The notes under the pieces are model-generated. The model saw nothing but the letters and a program-made list of their open reading frames with translations, ran no database searches and was not told the origin of the DNA. Shown here one piece after another: positions 44,003-57,091 of a stretch of DNA of 64,000 nucleotides. The position numbers were made by a program, and so were the translations under genes. The DNA is taken from assembly GCA_022113835.1 (NCBI GenBank), contig JAILWY010000008.1:6111001-6175000 (forward strand), written 5' to 3'. Positions within the stretch are counted from its first letter, which is position 1. The number at the start of each line of letters is the position of its first letter. Source of the stretch: Atopsyche davidsoni. Lineage: Eukaryota; Arthropoda; Insecta; Trichoptera; Hydrobiosidae.

Positions 44003-44666
44003 CAGTGGCTCTCAAACTTTTTACCTTCACATTATCCAATAAAATAAAAAAATAATTGAAATTTCAAATTCAAGCAAACTTATTTAACCAGGTGAAAGAT
44101 AAAAGCTTCACTTGCGTACTATTATTACCAAGTCAACTTTATGATTTAAAAAAAAGAAATAAAGATGAGGTATTTTTTTTTTCTTTGAGCGACATGATTT
44201 TTTTTTATAGAAAATTGTGTTTAGGTAAATTTTGAATATAAAATATTATTTAACTTTCAGCAATCTAACTTAGAATTTTAAAACCAATAACCGTTTTGTC
44301 AGTCTGTCAATAATTTTATCCGCTATAACATAGGATTTTTTATTTTACTTAACAATCAATAAATGATATCTCAAAATATATTTATTCTCAGGCATATATT
44401 CATTAAAATACGTTGACTGTTGTAAACGATACGCTTGATTAAAGATTAGCCATTAAAATAAAAACAGAGGACTAAAGAAGAATCCCTTGAATAACGGAAA
44501 TATTTAAAACAATAAATTGCGTAATCTCCTAGCTCATTGGCTATTTATACGTAATTTCACAAATTAAGACAGCACGTCGTGGATAAAGTATTATAAAATT
44601 TCTCTAAAAAACGGGAAAGAGAGCGAAATTCAATTCGGTCTGCGACTCGTGGTTTGAGGATCGCTG
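44003..44666. mobile_element. hAT-like remnant
   Basis: The left end cagtggctctcaaac and right end gtttgaggatcgctg are hAT-type inverted termini enclosing about 660 bp of AT-rich noncoding DNA. No 8-bp duplication survives, so the limits are approximate and the two ends could belong to different elements. Confidence 0.55.
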
Positions 44667-46530
44667 GAGCAATTCTTCTTATAGCGCAGAAGCCATTCGT
44701 TTTTTGCTAACTTTTTTCATTGAAAAATTTGCAGCAGTCCGTACTACGTTGTATAAAGAACTGTTAGATGATCACGGAACGAGAGATCGCATTGTGTCGG
44801 CTGATACATCGTGTCAAACGTGCTCTCTGCTAGTCCATAAAATATAATAGTTTTTTTTTAACTATTCGATGCACTAACGGTATTCATGTTTTAATTTTAA
44901 TCATAGATTATAGACGTTTATATGTGATCCAATAATTTAATCGAGATTATATGTGATTACTCGCCCACCTAATAATTTGTTATAAATTTTTATGAAGATG
45001 CTCTATAATTTTTATTTTGTCCATAACCATTAAATATCTCATACTGTTTGTAAATATCATGTTTTAATCATGATATCATCATCTGTGCGCTACAAAATAT
45101 ACCTTTTTGATTGGACGAAAAAAAAATCTCCGTCTTTACATTTTATTAATTTATTTAAAGAGCGTACTTCAGATAAATCGCGAAAAAACAGTTTTTTATA
45201 CGTGTAAAAGATAGTATTGTTACGATGAATTAAAATATACAGTGTTAACATGCAATTTTTGAGATTCAAGTTCGGATAACAGAATAAATATTTGACCATG
45301 AAAGACTTCGCTAAAAGCAAGCCGTCCAGCGAGCTGAAGTTGGGATAGTCAAGTATTCGATCACACTGTATATATAATCTTAGATTACAGTCAATCAACG
45401 GATCTCTTTGTTGTTTTTTTCCTATTATTATATAACTATGGGATAGCGGCATGTATATTTGATTTATAATTACTTTTATTATTCATCTCTTAACTGTATA
45501 TTTTAATATAGTTGAAAAAAATCACCAGCGGCTATATATTTAATAAATTAAAAATACTTGTTCAATGCTCGAGCAAATGTTGCATCTAATGCTATGTATT
45601 GCAAATTTACCATCATAACTGCATTTAGATACTCTCGCCGTGGCTTATAGAGTCATTCGCTAAACCGGGCTTACGATAAACGACGCCATATTCGTTTTTA
45701 ATTTCACTATCAAAAAATATCCAATTCATTCAAAACCTAAATTACCTAAAAATGAAGAACAACGCACTATCTAATCTTCCCAAGTGTTTTCTTATCTCCA
45801 GGGAGTTTCTGGGTACGGCACGTTTCTCTAGAGTGCCTCAGTAGTTTTATGTAACTCTTACCGGCACTGTTGCGAAAAAATTCTAACTCGTTTCTAATAT
45901 AGTCTCATGGCGATCGCCGCAATAGAAAGGCGTCCGATAAATATAATTGGTCGGCAGCATCTCTCCGTGTGGCTTATAAATATGTGAATCGTAAATTTGA
46001 GAGCAGATAATGCGAGCTGTCTGTCACGCTTTCGGTATCATCTCATAAATTATTATTATTTTGCATAATGGCCATATTAAAACGCAATAAATCAAATGAT
46101 TCTCAGTTTCGCATGTAATCAACGTACAATCGCGTAAATGTTGATTCAATACTCAGTTGCAATTAAATTTAATATTCAATCTTTGAAGCAATTCATTGAT
46201 GATTTACGCATTCACAATATTTAATTTCAACGTATAAAATTAATAATTTTTTTAAAATATATATCTTCATATTGCTCATTGTTTTGAGTCTAATACTGAC
46301 TCGTATTAGGGTTGCAAATTTTAGGTGAAAACCTTAAATTCAACTGATACGATATATTCAAATAATTAATAAATTGTAATTGTACGGTTTTTTTTAAACA
46401 AATGTGAAAAGTCAATCGGCTAGGAGACTACGAATATTTCTGTATCTTCCGACCTTCGAAATTTAAAAGGGCTTACAAAAAAAATATTAGTGATCTCCTA
46501 GCCAATCGGCTGTTCGTTCTAGTATTAAAG
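44667..46530. other. Intergenic DNA with a homeodomain-site-rich block
   Basis: Positions 45880-46150 have balanced composition and no repeat match. They hold several TAAT/ATTA and ataaatca-type sites (for example aacgcaataaatcaaatgat). I infer a possible enhancer. The 120-codon minus frame at 45090-45452 is AT-driven and motif-free. Confidence 0.35.
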
Positions 46531-46533
46531 CGT

Positions 46534-46716
46534 TCAGTGGTTTTGTACGTGAATCGGGTCCGCTCGCAGCCCATCCAGATGGCCGTTTGACATATCGGAG
46601 TATTGTTGCATAACGGACGGAGTGAGGGATCGGTTCGTTGTGATATTCAGCGGCAGACGGAGGCCAAGTATTCTGGCTATCGCTTCTCTGTGATCTCCGG
46701 TTTCACTTTCAGCCAT
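46534..46716 (-). CDS. Candidate small coding exon or gene, 60 aa
   Basis: A GC-richer minus-strand frame reads MAESETGDHREAIARILGLR, then LPLNITTNRSLTPSVMQQYS and DMSNGHLDGLRADPIHVQNH, then a stop. Residue usage is balanced, unlike the AT-driven chance frames nearby. The ATG has context cgacgatgg and an in-frame stop lies 21 nt upstream. A weak donor (cac|gtacaa) occurs just before the stop, so this could be a first exon. No family is recognised. Confidence 0.3.
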   Translation of the reverse strand: MAESETGDHREAIARILGLRLPLNITTNRSLTPSVMQQYSDMSNGHLDGLRADPIHVQNH

Positions 46717-47740
46717 CGTCGTCCCAACAGAGAGTCAGCCGGTCCCATTATACAACGACAATTTAAATATCGTCCATATGTAAAAATAAAATAAAAAAAT
46801 ACTGCACACTGTGGCGATTCGATAATTCGATGAGTTAATGAAACATGTATTTATTTTACGGGGCGCGTTTTTAAATTCCATGGCAAAAATAATCAGGTAA
46901 GCCGGACAAAACACTGGTCCTTCTCAATGGGCTTTGTTAAGTGTTGCACATGTGTGGAACTTCCATTCAGACTGTGGCCAGGGGTGCACAACCCCATGCG
47001 GGAAGTTATCCGTGTCTACAATGAGATGTTATGAAAAAAAAAATTAAACAGTGAAATATAAGCGATAGTAGTAATATGTCGCCGACCGGCATTCTGGGAC
47101 GCTCTTGGGTGCGAAAATGTTGGATAAATTTTGAATGGGGCTTTCAAAGGATGAACGCGTCTCTTTTTAAATACCAAATAATTAGATGTTATTTTGAACT
47201 TTTGATTAAATGTAAATTCTTTGGTAAAGAGATGCCGCCGAATTGGGAGCTGAATCGTTGAATCAATAGATCTAAGTTTTAATTTGAAGTTTGTCGATGA
47301 ACCTTTTGAAGCCATTTCTGCGAGGCCTTTAGTAGTTCAAAAAAAATTTATGACGTTCTCTTTTAATTTAGTTAATCTTCTTATATATTGAGATTTTATT
47401 AAGGCAGGGAGGGTGGAATCACCACAAAACGTAGCGACACAACTAACAACCAAACGGTAACTGGCCAATAACGTCCTATTTGCGTTGATTACTTAGACAA
47501 AGCCATAAAAAAAAACAACCAACATAAAAATATGCTATTGCAAGTTGCGTCGCTGCGTGTGTAGTCGGCTTTAGGCTATACCATAAAAAAAACATGATTT
47601 AAATATAAAGATACGGAAACGGAAGTGCTGAAAACATAAAAACAACTCAAACGCTCATTTTTACTTGTGAGCACATTTGCCTTTAGACTCCGCTCTATGA
47701 AGCCGAATTCAAATTGATTGATCGTATATGCAAGCTTTCA
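46717..47740. other. Intergenic DNA
   Basis: Contains the short motif gcaagttgcgtcgctgcgtg and tgtagtcggctttagg at 47540-47575, shared with 26945. Otherwise no feature. Confidence 0.5.
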
Positions 47741-47744
47741 CTGT

Positions 47745-48010
47745 ACTGTGTGATTGCCTCGTATACGCCACGTGGTCCTCGTTTTGCCTCGGGGTTTTCC
47801 CTGCGATGGGGCAGAGGTCTCCCAGGGCAAGCCGGGCTTGCGTAGCGGCTGCCAGCTCGGCAAGTACAGGGCGACCCGGCCGCGCTGGCATTTCCGCCGC
47901 TTGCGTCAGTCGCTCGAGGCGACCTCCGTTCCCCGACCTATTCCGTCATACTCGTAGGAGCCAACCGCAAAGATATGTCTGCAAATTTTACCAGGCGGTA
48001 GAGGATGCAC
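47745..48010. repeat. GC-rich block, possibly related to 57600-57830
   Basis: GC-rich and out of character with its flanks. Its end (cgacctccgttccccgacct, then gtctgcaaattttacc) loosely matches the end of the 57.6-kb block (cgacctcctccttcccgatc, then atcttgcaaatattacc). The shared order suggests an old dispersed repeat. Open frames exist on both strands but none is convincing. Confidence 0.4.
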
Positions 48011-48300
48011 TGTCACAAATGCCGAGGACGTTCTGGTTTAGAATGGTCTTTGCTAGCGATGGCCGCTATCGATTCCATTCGAGGCATTCGAATCAGTGAT
48101 CGATTAATCGACCGATTCATTACAAAACTATATCGGGAAAATTTTTGTTCAATCGTAGTATTTCACTATTTTTTTAATTACTTCATTACTAAATATATCT
48201 AGACATTAAAATTCAATTCTAAAAAATATTTTTTTTGTGTAAAACCGACATTTATAATTTGTCTAAAAGTCCTGTTTGAACACAAATTTTCAACAATCTG
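48011..48300. other. Spacer with clustered atcgatt motifs
   Basis: The sequences tatcgattccattcgaggca and gatcgattaatcgaccgatt give a small cluster of near-palindromic motifs at 48068-48115. Confidence 0.4.
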
Positions 48301-48304
48301 TTAA

Positions 48305-48725
48305 GGGTCTAGGTCCCATAATCGAGTTTTTTTGATAATTTTCTAGCCGTTTTTTAAAAAAAATTTAAATGCAAAAAGTTTGATACATCTCTTCTTCCGA
48401 ACAAAATATTTTTTCGATTTCTTATAAATTTACTATTAATATGATAAATATGTGTTTTTCCGATTGAAGTGTAGGAATTTGGAGATTCGTCGTGTCCCTT
48501 TTCCAAGAGTCCTAAACATTTAAAAGTCTTTTTTTCAATTGGAATTAAAAGATTTAATATAAACCCTGTGCGATGTATTATTTTAAAAATTAAAAAAGAA
48601 AAAAGATCTTTAACAAATTTTGGTTTTGGAAAGTCGTCATTTTATCCAATTTTTCAACATCTTCAAGATTTCAATTTTCGACATAGAAAAATAGAGTGAC
48701 AATTAAATTAATTAAATGACACGAT
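48305..48725 (+). mobile_element. TTAA-flanked piggyBac-like MITE, copy 3
   Basis: It starts TTAA|GGGTCTAGGTCCCATA (TTAA at 48301-48304), the best-preserved left end of the three. The body is collinear with copies 1 and 2 up to attaaatgacacgatg near 48725, with an internal deletion, and the right end is lost. Confidence 0.75.
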
Positions 48726-48794
48726 GAAGCAACTGCTTTAAGTGCAGTTATTTGAATTGAATATTCAATTAATCGTAAAATTCTTTTTATCATT

Positions 48795-48892
48795 GAATAT
48801 TTTTCTTCTTCTGATGCCTATCCTCATAGGAGGATGGTTACTATTTCATTGAGCATAATTCTATCCTGGGCCAGTCTCACTAATTTGCTGTC
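48795..48892 (-). repeat. RTE-LINE 3' end
   Basis: The minus strand reads KLVRLAQDRIMLNEIVTILL then a stop, followed by ggataggcatcagaagaaga and an A-rich tail. It is one of the clearest copies of the terminal codons. Confidence 0.85.
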
Positions 48893-50500
48893 TGTATTAA
48901 ATATTGCCTGAAAAATCTTCATAGCATTTATAAGTATATTAACTCATTTATTTATTCGATTGATTTGATAGGTTATCAATAAATAATCGACAATTCGATT
49001 ATGAATTTATATCACGCGCATCATTAGTATATTGCTGCTTCTCCATAGAGCACGGAACTTCTTAACAATTGATCATTTAACATTGGTCTTGCGGTAAAAT
49101 ATAACCGATCCTTTGCGTGGGACTTTTCTCAAAATTATTTTATTAAATAAATAAAACAATTTATTTAAATTTTATATTTTATATTTGAAGTTTTTATCTA
49201 AGAAAAAAATATGGATTGAGTATCGATTTTGTACCATGGAAAATTATAATTGATAAACTAAATAATAAAATGTACACAAATCTATAACTATTAATAAAGA
49301 TATTCACAAACAAAATACATGGTCGGAAAGCTAATTGAAAGGTAGTAAATGCGTGAATAATTCATTAATGAACATTGGTTTACCTGTCAACGTACTATAA
49401 GAGACCGGCAAATTGCTTAAAGCATACTTTATTGAATTATATATTTTATTAAACAAAAATAAGAATTCGGTTTGTCAAATTTTATTTTATTTTAAAATTG
49501 CATTTCATTACCACGGCCCGAAATTTTTATATCATTTTTGCAAAACTTTAATTTCATAAGTTAAGGCACTATAAACAATATTTGACCCCGAGGTTGTAGT
49601 AACTATTTGCAATGGTATTTATTAAGAAATAAAAAAAATAGATTTATTTTTTAAACTTTTCCTTTCAATTATAAATTGAAGCCGAACGGTTTTTAGAGAC
49701 AATCATTTTATCAGTAACAGTGAATTACAAATTATTAAACTGAAACCTATCAAATAAATATTTATTTAATTGATCAAATTGCTTTAAAAATAAATATAAT
49801 AGAAGTCTATTAATTTTGAAGTGTATTGTAACAAAGCTTGTATAAAAACTTGACGAATTCACGATAGACTGATTTGATTTGTAATACTTCATATTTAAAC
49901 AAAAAATATGAATAGCTTGAGCTTGAAGATTTAATTTATATTAGATTTATGTAATTTCTTGTCTATCAGGGAGTTCTTCAGGCAGGTTAAGAAAAAAACT
50001 TTCCAGTATATATAAGCAGTTAAACATTGTTTCTTAACTAGTCTAATGAAGCCTATTAAGGTTTATTGATGATATACACTTGCAGTATATCTTCAAACAC
50101 AAAGACTTGAAAAATCGACATATATTTTCTAAATATCTCAGATGGGTTTTGTATAAGCTGTACATAATGCTTATAGTGACTTATTTAATTTTTACTTTAA
50201 TACGAACTTGTAATCAACGGAATGATAAATGCAAGGTCTGCTATATACATATATATGGAAATTAGCTACACGTAAAGCTAGGTAACGATCTAAGCCAGTT
50301 ATTGGTATGAAAATAACTGCGTAATATACTTTCGGCCTTAGCTTTGAAGACAAGGGCAATATATCTATAAAAAATCGTACAATAATCCATATCGCTTGAT
50401 AAAGGTAATTAGTTAGTTTATGGCTGATTGTCTCGATGGAGTGAATCACCGTGAGATGATGATTCAAGGCCGCGGCTGTTAAGCTCCGGTTCCGCTCGCT
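48893..50500. other. AT-rich noncoding DNA
   Basis: No repeat or coding signal recognised. Confidence 0.55.
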
Positions 50501-50502
50501 CA

Positions 50503-50620
50503 ATGCCTTGCCCTAAAGCCACGTCTTTGAATATGCATTTCCTCTGCGGCTCCAAGACAATGGTGACGTGCTCATGCCTGGAGTCACAAGTGACAGACGA
50601 GATTGTAAAAATACAAGAGG
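50503..50620 (+). other. Possible small exon
   Basis: A GC-richer frame opening with ATG reads MPCPKATSLNMHFLCGSKTM, then VTCSCLESQVTDEIVKIQE, and reaches a weak donor gag|gtattg. The minus strand is open too. No family is recognised and no acceptor is clear upstream. Confidence 0.2.
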
Positions 50621-50639
50621 TATTGATTAATAGAGATCC

Positions 50640-50950
50640 GGCTCCTCTGAAACTTTTGAGTATACTATATATAAAATCTATCGACCACTTCACTGAGCAT
50701 ATATTCATTCTGAAACAGTGTCCATGGTTTTCTAATGGGAAAATAGTATAGTGGGCCTTCTACACTTCCTTACAAAACTTTGACATTAAGATCTGATACT
50801 CCTTCTGCAGAAAACTACAGAAACAATAGCAGGAGTCCCTCCACCTCGAGAAGGGATTTTCAGAGCACATCTCAGAGCAAGTCCACTACTCCATTACAGA
50901 TCCTTTACACACGCTCAGAGCACAGAATGGCAGCCATGCATGCACAAAAG
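50640..50950 (-). repeat. Composite repeat, inverted copy D
   Basis: The minus strand gives catggctgccattctgtgct, then gtaatggagtagtggac, ctgcagaaggagtatcagat, aagttttgtaaggaag, and ttagaaaaccatgg. It closes with a degenerate LINE-tail string tgctcagtgaagtggtcg. Same order as copies A-C. Confidence 0.75.
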
Positions 50951-52950
50951 AATAGGGAAAGCGGGGAAACTATTAATTTCACCATGGAATAACGAGCTAA
51001 ATGATATATCGAATTATTAAAAAAATATATATTTATGCGTATACTGATATAAATTTATAATAAATATATTTATATACGTGTGTAAAATCAAATCGAATCG
51101 GACTAACCCTCTCAGGTGGGCAAGCCTCAATTATATCGAATCGAATTTTCAGTTTTTATTTTATTTAATTAAATATCAAATCTATCATAAAGTTCACGAT
51201 TGCAATTATTGCCAGAGCAATTAAAAATTAGGTTTGGCGCGGACGTGTAATCTCTGCGTGGCTTTTCGATTAAAAGCTCCTTTTAATTTCGAGCAGTGGT
51301 TTTAATTACATGCCGTATAATAGAATACTAGAGCATAATGAAAAAGCACATCCGGGATTACAACTCGGTTATTTTTAATAAAATTCGTGAAAAAACTCTG
51401 CAACTTTTAGTGTTAAAAAAGTTCCTACCGACTGGGCACTGCAAGCTGACATACTTTTCAGAATGAAAGGTCTTTCTGGTTTAATTATATATTAATTATC
51501 TCATAATCGCCGTTCACAATATAACCGAATGCACTTTACTAGACTACTTATCCTTCCTTACGTAATTCTATATATAATATACATATATAAATTATCGTTA
51601 CGTAAATACAGGATCATATGTGAGAAACAAGTGATTTTGGTTTAAAGATTTTCGTGAATATAATTTTCAGGAAAGAGGAATCTAATTTATCTTATATATA
51701 TCGTATATTGTTTAAGACATACATATATATATTTTAAGTTCATAAAATATAGCGAAGTTTAATAAATCGTGCATGTACGCCCTCTAATAAAATATTACTC
51801 GCATGTTTATATTTAAGTTCTCAAAAAAAGCCTAAAAAAAGGAATGGGTATAAAACCCACTCTTGTTTTGAATGATAATTTTATTACTTTCCTTGTAATA
51901 GTTTTTTTTTTACACACACACACACATATATAAATATAAAAGTGATCAGAAATTTTTCTCACCTTAAAACTTTGCCGGTCCCTTAAAGTGCTCTCGTTTT
52001 TTTCTAATATTCTGAAAAGAGAGAAATATATTATTTAATACCTATATTATATTAACGTTTATTTGAAATTAAAAAATAACTACTTATTGTGATAAATTTT
52101 ATCCAATAATCTTCAATCCAATAAAATTATCATTTTAACCCGACCAATAAAAATCTGCATACTGCAGTTTTATATTTCATACTCTATTATTTGTAAAACG
52201 ACATATACTTGGCGAATTAGAGTTGAATAAAATAAGTATATTTCTATCTCACATTAAAAAAAAAAACTATTTGTCAGTGTTATTTGAATGGGAAAGGTCC
52301 GGAATAGACCGAAACATGAATAAAATAAAAATAAATCATTAAAAAAAAATCATTGAATTAAAGATTCAATTGGTTTCATTTTGCCGTTACTTGAGATTCA
52401 TGGCGTGAGAACGATAAGGCATTTATCCAACAGTTGATTATTGCCAGCGAGAGATTGCCGCCTTCGATGAAACAGACATCAATATGAATAAGGTAACTTG
52501 ACTGTTTACGGCCCATCATTGAGGAAGCACTATTCACCTTTAGTGGCTATATCGGAAATTCCTCTCGTATCATTATTCCCTGTGATTTCGTACGAGTAAC
52601 GGTCGGCCGGTCCGGTTTCGCGTAATACCGGTTGCGATGCTCTGTCTCTTTCCTCCGCACGAGCTCCCCGCAGCGGCGTGCGACAGAGAAAGCACGTCGT
52701 GTGCATCTTGTATTATTGTCTCGGACGCCGTGGGTTATTCGTCATTCCTCGTACAGAGGATAGCACCGGGGTTATGACCGGGGACGTTTTATGAGAAAAT
52801 AATGATCAAAGCTAATATTTAATTTTTAACTATAAATATATAATTATGTTTTCACTTGAAAATTATTTTTAATTGCTACATTAGACGATTAATTTTTAAT
52901 GCGAGAGTTAAAAAAATTTATAATTGTGTTTATAGAATTATATTATCTTA
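50951..52950. other. Intergenic DNA with two GC-richer blocks
   Basis: Positions 51210-51310 have several TAATT/AATTA sites (ggttttaattacatgc) around a GC-richer core, perhaps regulatory. Positions 52390-52800 are a balanced to GC-rich block (ccggtccggtttcgcgtaat) with no good frame. An AC microsatellite lies at 51912-51926. Confidence 0.4.
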
Positions 52951-52954
52951 TACA

Positions 52955-53075
52955 GCATGTCATACATGAGAGTCTTGCAAAGAAAGAGTGAGAGTATCCT
53001 TTTTTGGCCAAAGCCTTTTTGCAAGTGATTGTTCAAGGAAAAATCAAAGGGGAAACTTACACCACTTTACACCAA
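52955..53075 (+). pseudogene. RTE-like LINE C-terminal scrap
   Basis: The sequence gagagtcttgcaaagaaaga, then ttggccaaagcctttttgca and gttcaaggaaaaatcaaagg (QGKIKG), aligns with the copies at 13755 and 26990. The 3' tail is missing. Confidence 0.65.
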
Positions 53076-54960
53076 TCTTACACTTATAATTTATAAAATG
53101 GTTGCCTTATCATAAAATGTGATTCATAAACATGTTCTATAGTAACCGCAAACATCGAGAATATTATCGTATATTAGTATTAATTATAATTAAAAATAAT
53201 AATGGGATCTGCATCAGGTTTTCTGGCTCAGTGCGATTGAATGATTTCTGTGACTCGATTAACCGTAATCACTTAATTAACATAGCATCTCAACAGTTAT
53301 TTTTAATGATTCCAGGACATACCACAAAAAAAAAACTAGATTTTTGACAAATTGGTTGCTGCCAATTAAGTGTTTAATGTATTTTTTAGTGTTTTATTTT
53401 AATCTATATCTTGAATAACAGTTATATGTAACATTAAATTAAATAAATAACAACCGTATAGAGATAATTCTTAAGATAACACAGTGTACGACAAATATAT
53501 GGATAGGAACGTGACTTAAGTGTTATTTTGGTATTTTTTTTACGGAAACGTGTATATATTTGCATATATAAATATTTACTCAAAGCTTCCAGTTAATTTA
53601 TTTGCTTGCTTGAGATCTAGAAAAATATATATGCCTTTTATGATTTCACTACTGTATAAAAAAAAATTCCATCCGTTGTTATATACCAACCCGCCTGGCA
53701 AGAACTATGAGCTATTTCCGAGGTGGACCATTCCCACATCATATTGATAAATAAATTATTCTGGTATATATTTTCAAGTCACTTGCTATAAATTACAATT
53801 TCGTAAAATCATACATCCTGTTTTATGGACATTTGCTATTTTTTTGTTTTTTTTGTTATGTATTTACCAATTAAATGATAAAAAAAATATTCTCAGCCAG
53901 TAGCGTATTTGCTTAACAAGTCATGTGTTAAATCTACATAAGTTTTTTTTCTACGTTGTCTAATTGCTCACCCTTCCATACAACCTGTATTGAACAATCT
54001 TATTATCAAGAACTACCTGTAATTAAAATACTATTTTTCAAGGTTTTTCTTATTTATATACAATAAATAAGAATTGTTACATAATAACTTACAAATTTTA
54101 TCTATAATAGTGTATATATAAAGCGCTTGATGTATAGGAAATATCCGAATATTTTTAATCACCAATATTATTTTTAATCTGTTTTTCACAACTTAGAATC
54201 TCTGAAGTATAAAGGTAAGCAATCAAAAGCGATTGCGCCTGTGTTTGAGTTAATTGCTATGCCTTCAGAGTTTTGATGTATAGAGGAAAATCGCAGAAAT
54301 TTTTGATTTGCAAATAATGACTATTTATGTAAATAATTTACTTAAGTGTGAAGTAGCTGAAAAGTAAATGAACTAAACACTCATCCACGAAACTATATTT
54401 AATTAATGAAGTAATAAACCCAACCACACATATTCTTACCGAAGCAATAGTTTATTTATAATACTTGAACTCAAATAAAATTATTTTAACCGCACGTAAT
54501 ATTGGTTTAAAATTATGGTTGCTTTAGTAACTATAACAATGATTTATTATATATATAATACTTATAAACTTATTTTTTTATACTATGGTGCATGAATTAT
54601 GTTATTATATAGAGGTTCTTTGTTCTGTTTATAGCTTTACAGTAAACTGAATATGGTCGGGGTTTAGGTTCAAATCACACCTGGGTTATAAAAAAAATCT
54701 ACCATTATTCTCATCGTTTCATTTGTAAAAACATATAGCACAGTCCAATGACTCTTTATGGTAAAGTTATGGCAACAGATCCAGTTTTAAACGGTAGTTT
54801 TAAGGGGTACAAAATAAAATATGCTTAAGGAAGCAAACCATAAACCAGACTTTCTGAAATTAATTTGTTATTCGGTTTTATTGACGTTATGACAGAATGT
54901 ATAAAAGTCCGTTCGTAGAAGCTGTTTGGAGAGATAATTTACAATGTCCGATCGAATGGA
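53076..54960. other. AT-rich noncoding DNA
   Basis: A B-box-like ttaggttcaaatcacacctg at 54665-54684 resembles the SINE at 27510 and may be a relic. The open frames at 53132-53347 and 53520-53747 have no motif. Confidence 0.5.
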
Positions 54961-54963
54961 CAG

Positions 54964-55316
54964 CTGCGCTTCTCAAACTTTACCAAAGCGTGAACCCCGT
55001 CATAAGCAAATGGATTAAATAAACAGAATCACTTCTCATTTCAACAAACTCAATTCTATGTTTTTATTTATTTTAATCTTGCAAATTGATTTAAGGTTAA
55101 AAACAATATGTAACGTTTAAAATACAAAAAAACAACCTTTACTGTTGACATTTTCTTCAAGGAATACCAAAACTATCAAAACGTGGAAAAATCACAAAAA
55201 TATGAATAAAAGCTATATTTATAAATATATCTTATTTTTTTGTTGTTGGTGTCTTTTTAGTCAACCTTTGGGTTATTGTGATTTGTTCGTTCGCGAACCG
55301 CAGTTTGAGGAGCACT
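54964..55316. mobile_element. hAT-like remnant
   Basis: The ends ctgcgcttctcaaac and gtttgaggagcactg are inverted hAT-type termini, with inner gcgtgaacccc and cgcgaaccgc also matching in inverse orientation. No clear 8-bp duplication remains. The interior is AT-rich and noncoding. Confidence 0.6.
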
Positions 55317-56800
55317 GCGCAAGATATCCGCTGATGTAATAAAAACGTATTCAATACGTCCATTATGCTAATCAGCTGTTTAGATCTCGTGTAATTAAAT
55401 GGGACATCTTCAGAATCAAGATGTCGGGGGGACGTTAAACAAACAATAAAAATCACAAAACGGTCTTCTAGAACAGACGGGTTTTTTTTTTATTTAATTT
55501 AATTTATGCAAATTCATCGATAAAAGAAGCCAAAGTGACAAGTTATTTGCTTACGCGTTATTATTATGGATTTAGGAAGAAAAAAATGGTCAATTTAAAT
55601 TTATTCTCAAATGTATACATAATTTATAGTTTTCCTGCTGAATGTATAATCAAGCTATAAATATATATAAATAATATGTATCTCTTGAGGGGTTTTAATG
55701 AAGGTTAAAAAAGCTTTTCGTAAGGGTTGCATTACTCATTGAATTTTTAATTTAATAAACAGGGAATTTTATTATATTATTATAATACTTTCCAAGAGTT
55801 TTTTTCTGACATGGTTTCAATAATAATGGGTTTATCAATTGGTTAAAAAGAATATATTTTTTGGCTGACAGTTTATCGTTTATATATAAAATAATTATAT
55901 TGTATATATTTTCAAAATAAATATAACATTTTAGTTGTGTTTTTAAAAATTATACCCTTAGTTTTTTTAGGTGTTTTTTATTTTTGACTGATTTTGACTG
56001 TTCTCCGATGTTTATTCAACAAAAAGTTTACAGCAACAAAGAACATTAGCACGTGGACGTTGAGAAATATTTAATTAATTTTTGTTTCAGATTCAAGGGA
56101 AAAGTTATAATAAGGTTCCTTTACACAGATACAAATGGCCTTTTGTTGAGAATATGAATAAGTCAGCGGGTTGGATCGCACGCTCCTACCCCGTGAGAAC
56201 TGAATGCATCGCGTGGAAGGAAGTGCATTGCGTACTGCATGCATTCATTAAAACTTAATAATGCATTATTATCTACAGTGGATATTCCCCTTCTCGATGC
56301 AAAAATATATTTAACACACAAAGCTCTATATATAGGGACATATCACAGTACTGCATTTAAGCTCAATGGACGCTATCAAATGAAGATCCGCCGCTTTTGC
56401 GTGAGCGGTCACAACGGTTTCGTATCATTAAAATTAAAAAAAACTTCATAGTTCATAATTTGTGTTTTGTGGGTTTGCTAAGGGCACAATAGTAATTTAC
56501 TTCAATTGCCTATACAGTATATGTAAATATCAATTAATTATTAATTTATCTTATTAACTACTATCTACTAATTTCAATTAATGTTTTCTCACTTTTAGGA
56601 TAAATGATTAAAAATTGAAATATGACATAATTTAGGACTAAATAAGAACTAGCCAAACTTAACAAGATTTAGTATTTGTTTTGTGTTTAAAATCAATAGA
56701 TTCATAAATTTTTATCCACTTCTATTTTAAATTGTACTACCACCTAGAATGAATACTGAAATTAATATTATAACCTAATCAATATTTTTGTTAAAGATTA
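55317..56800. other. AT-rich noncoding DNA
   Basis: A GC-richer patch at 56150-56250 (gcgggttggatcgcacgctc) stands out. No gene or repeat identified. Confidence 0.5.
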
Positions 56801-56806
56801 CTTGGT

Positions 56807-56960
56807 GGAATTTCATTTAAATTTTTTAAATAAAATACTTAAGTGATTTTTCCACATGTACATATTTATTGGTGACCGGTTTCGCCAACCTTTCATGTTG
56901 GTATTATCAAACTGAGTCTAGTTCAATATTTTTACAGTATATGAAATCAAGAGTTTCGTC
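56807..56960 (-). repeat. Repeat with hammerhead-like core, copy 1
   Basis: On the minus strand the order is ttgataa (56910-56904), a hairpin ccaac-atgaaag-gttgg, cgaaac (56884-56879), then the palindrome accggt (56880-56875) followed by c. This is the layout of a hammerhead ribozyme core with a short palindromic stem III, as found in Penelope-like retroelement terminal repeats. The usual ctgatga is ttgataa here, so positions 3 and 8 are changed together. The outer part (tggtggaatttcattt) is shared with copy 2 at 59578. Confidence 0.55.
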
Positions 56961-57091
56961 AAATTTTAAACTAGTTCTGTAACATAAATGTTACATAATA
57001 AAAAATTAGTCAGGTGCAGTGCAGGTGGATTTATTTTCCTTATAAAAAATCGAGGATGGATCTCGTCGATTCAAGAGTATTTATGTTTATA

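Noticed and set aside
45090..45452. 120-codon minus-strand open frame
   Set aside because: Hydrophobic/aromatic content follows base composition; no start context, domain or GC rise.
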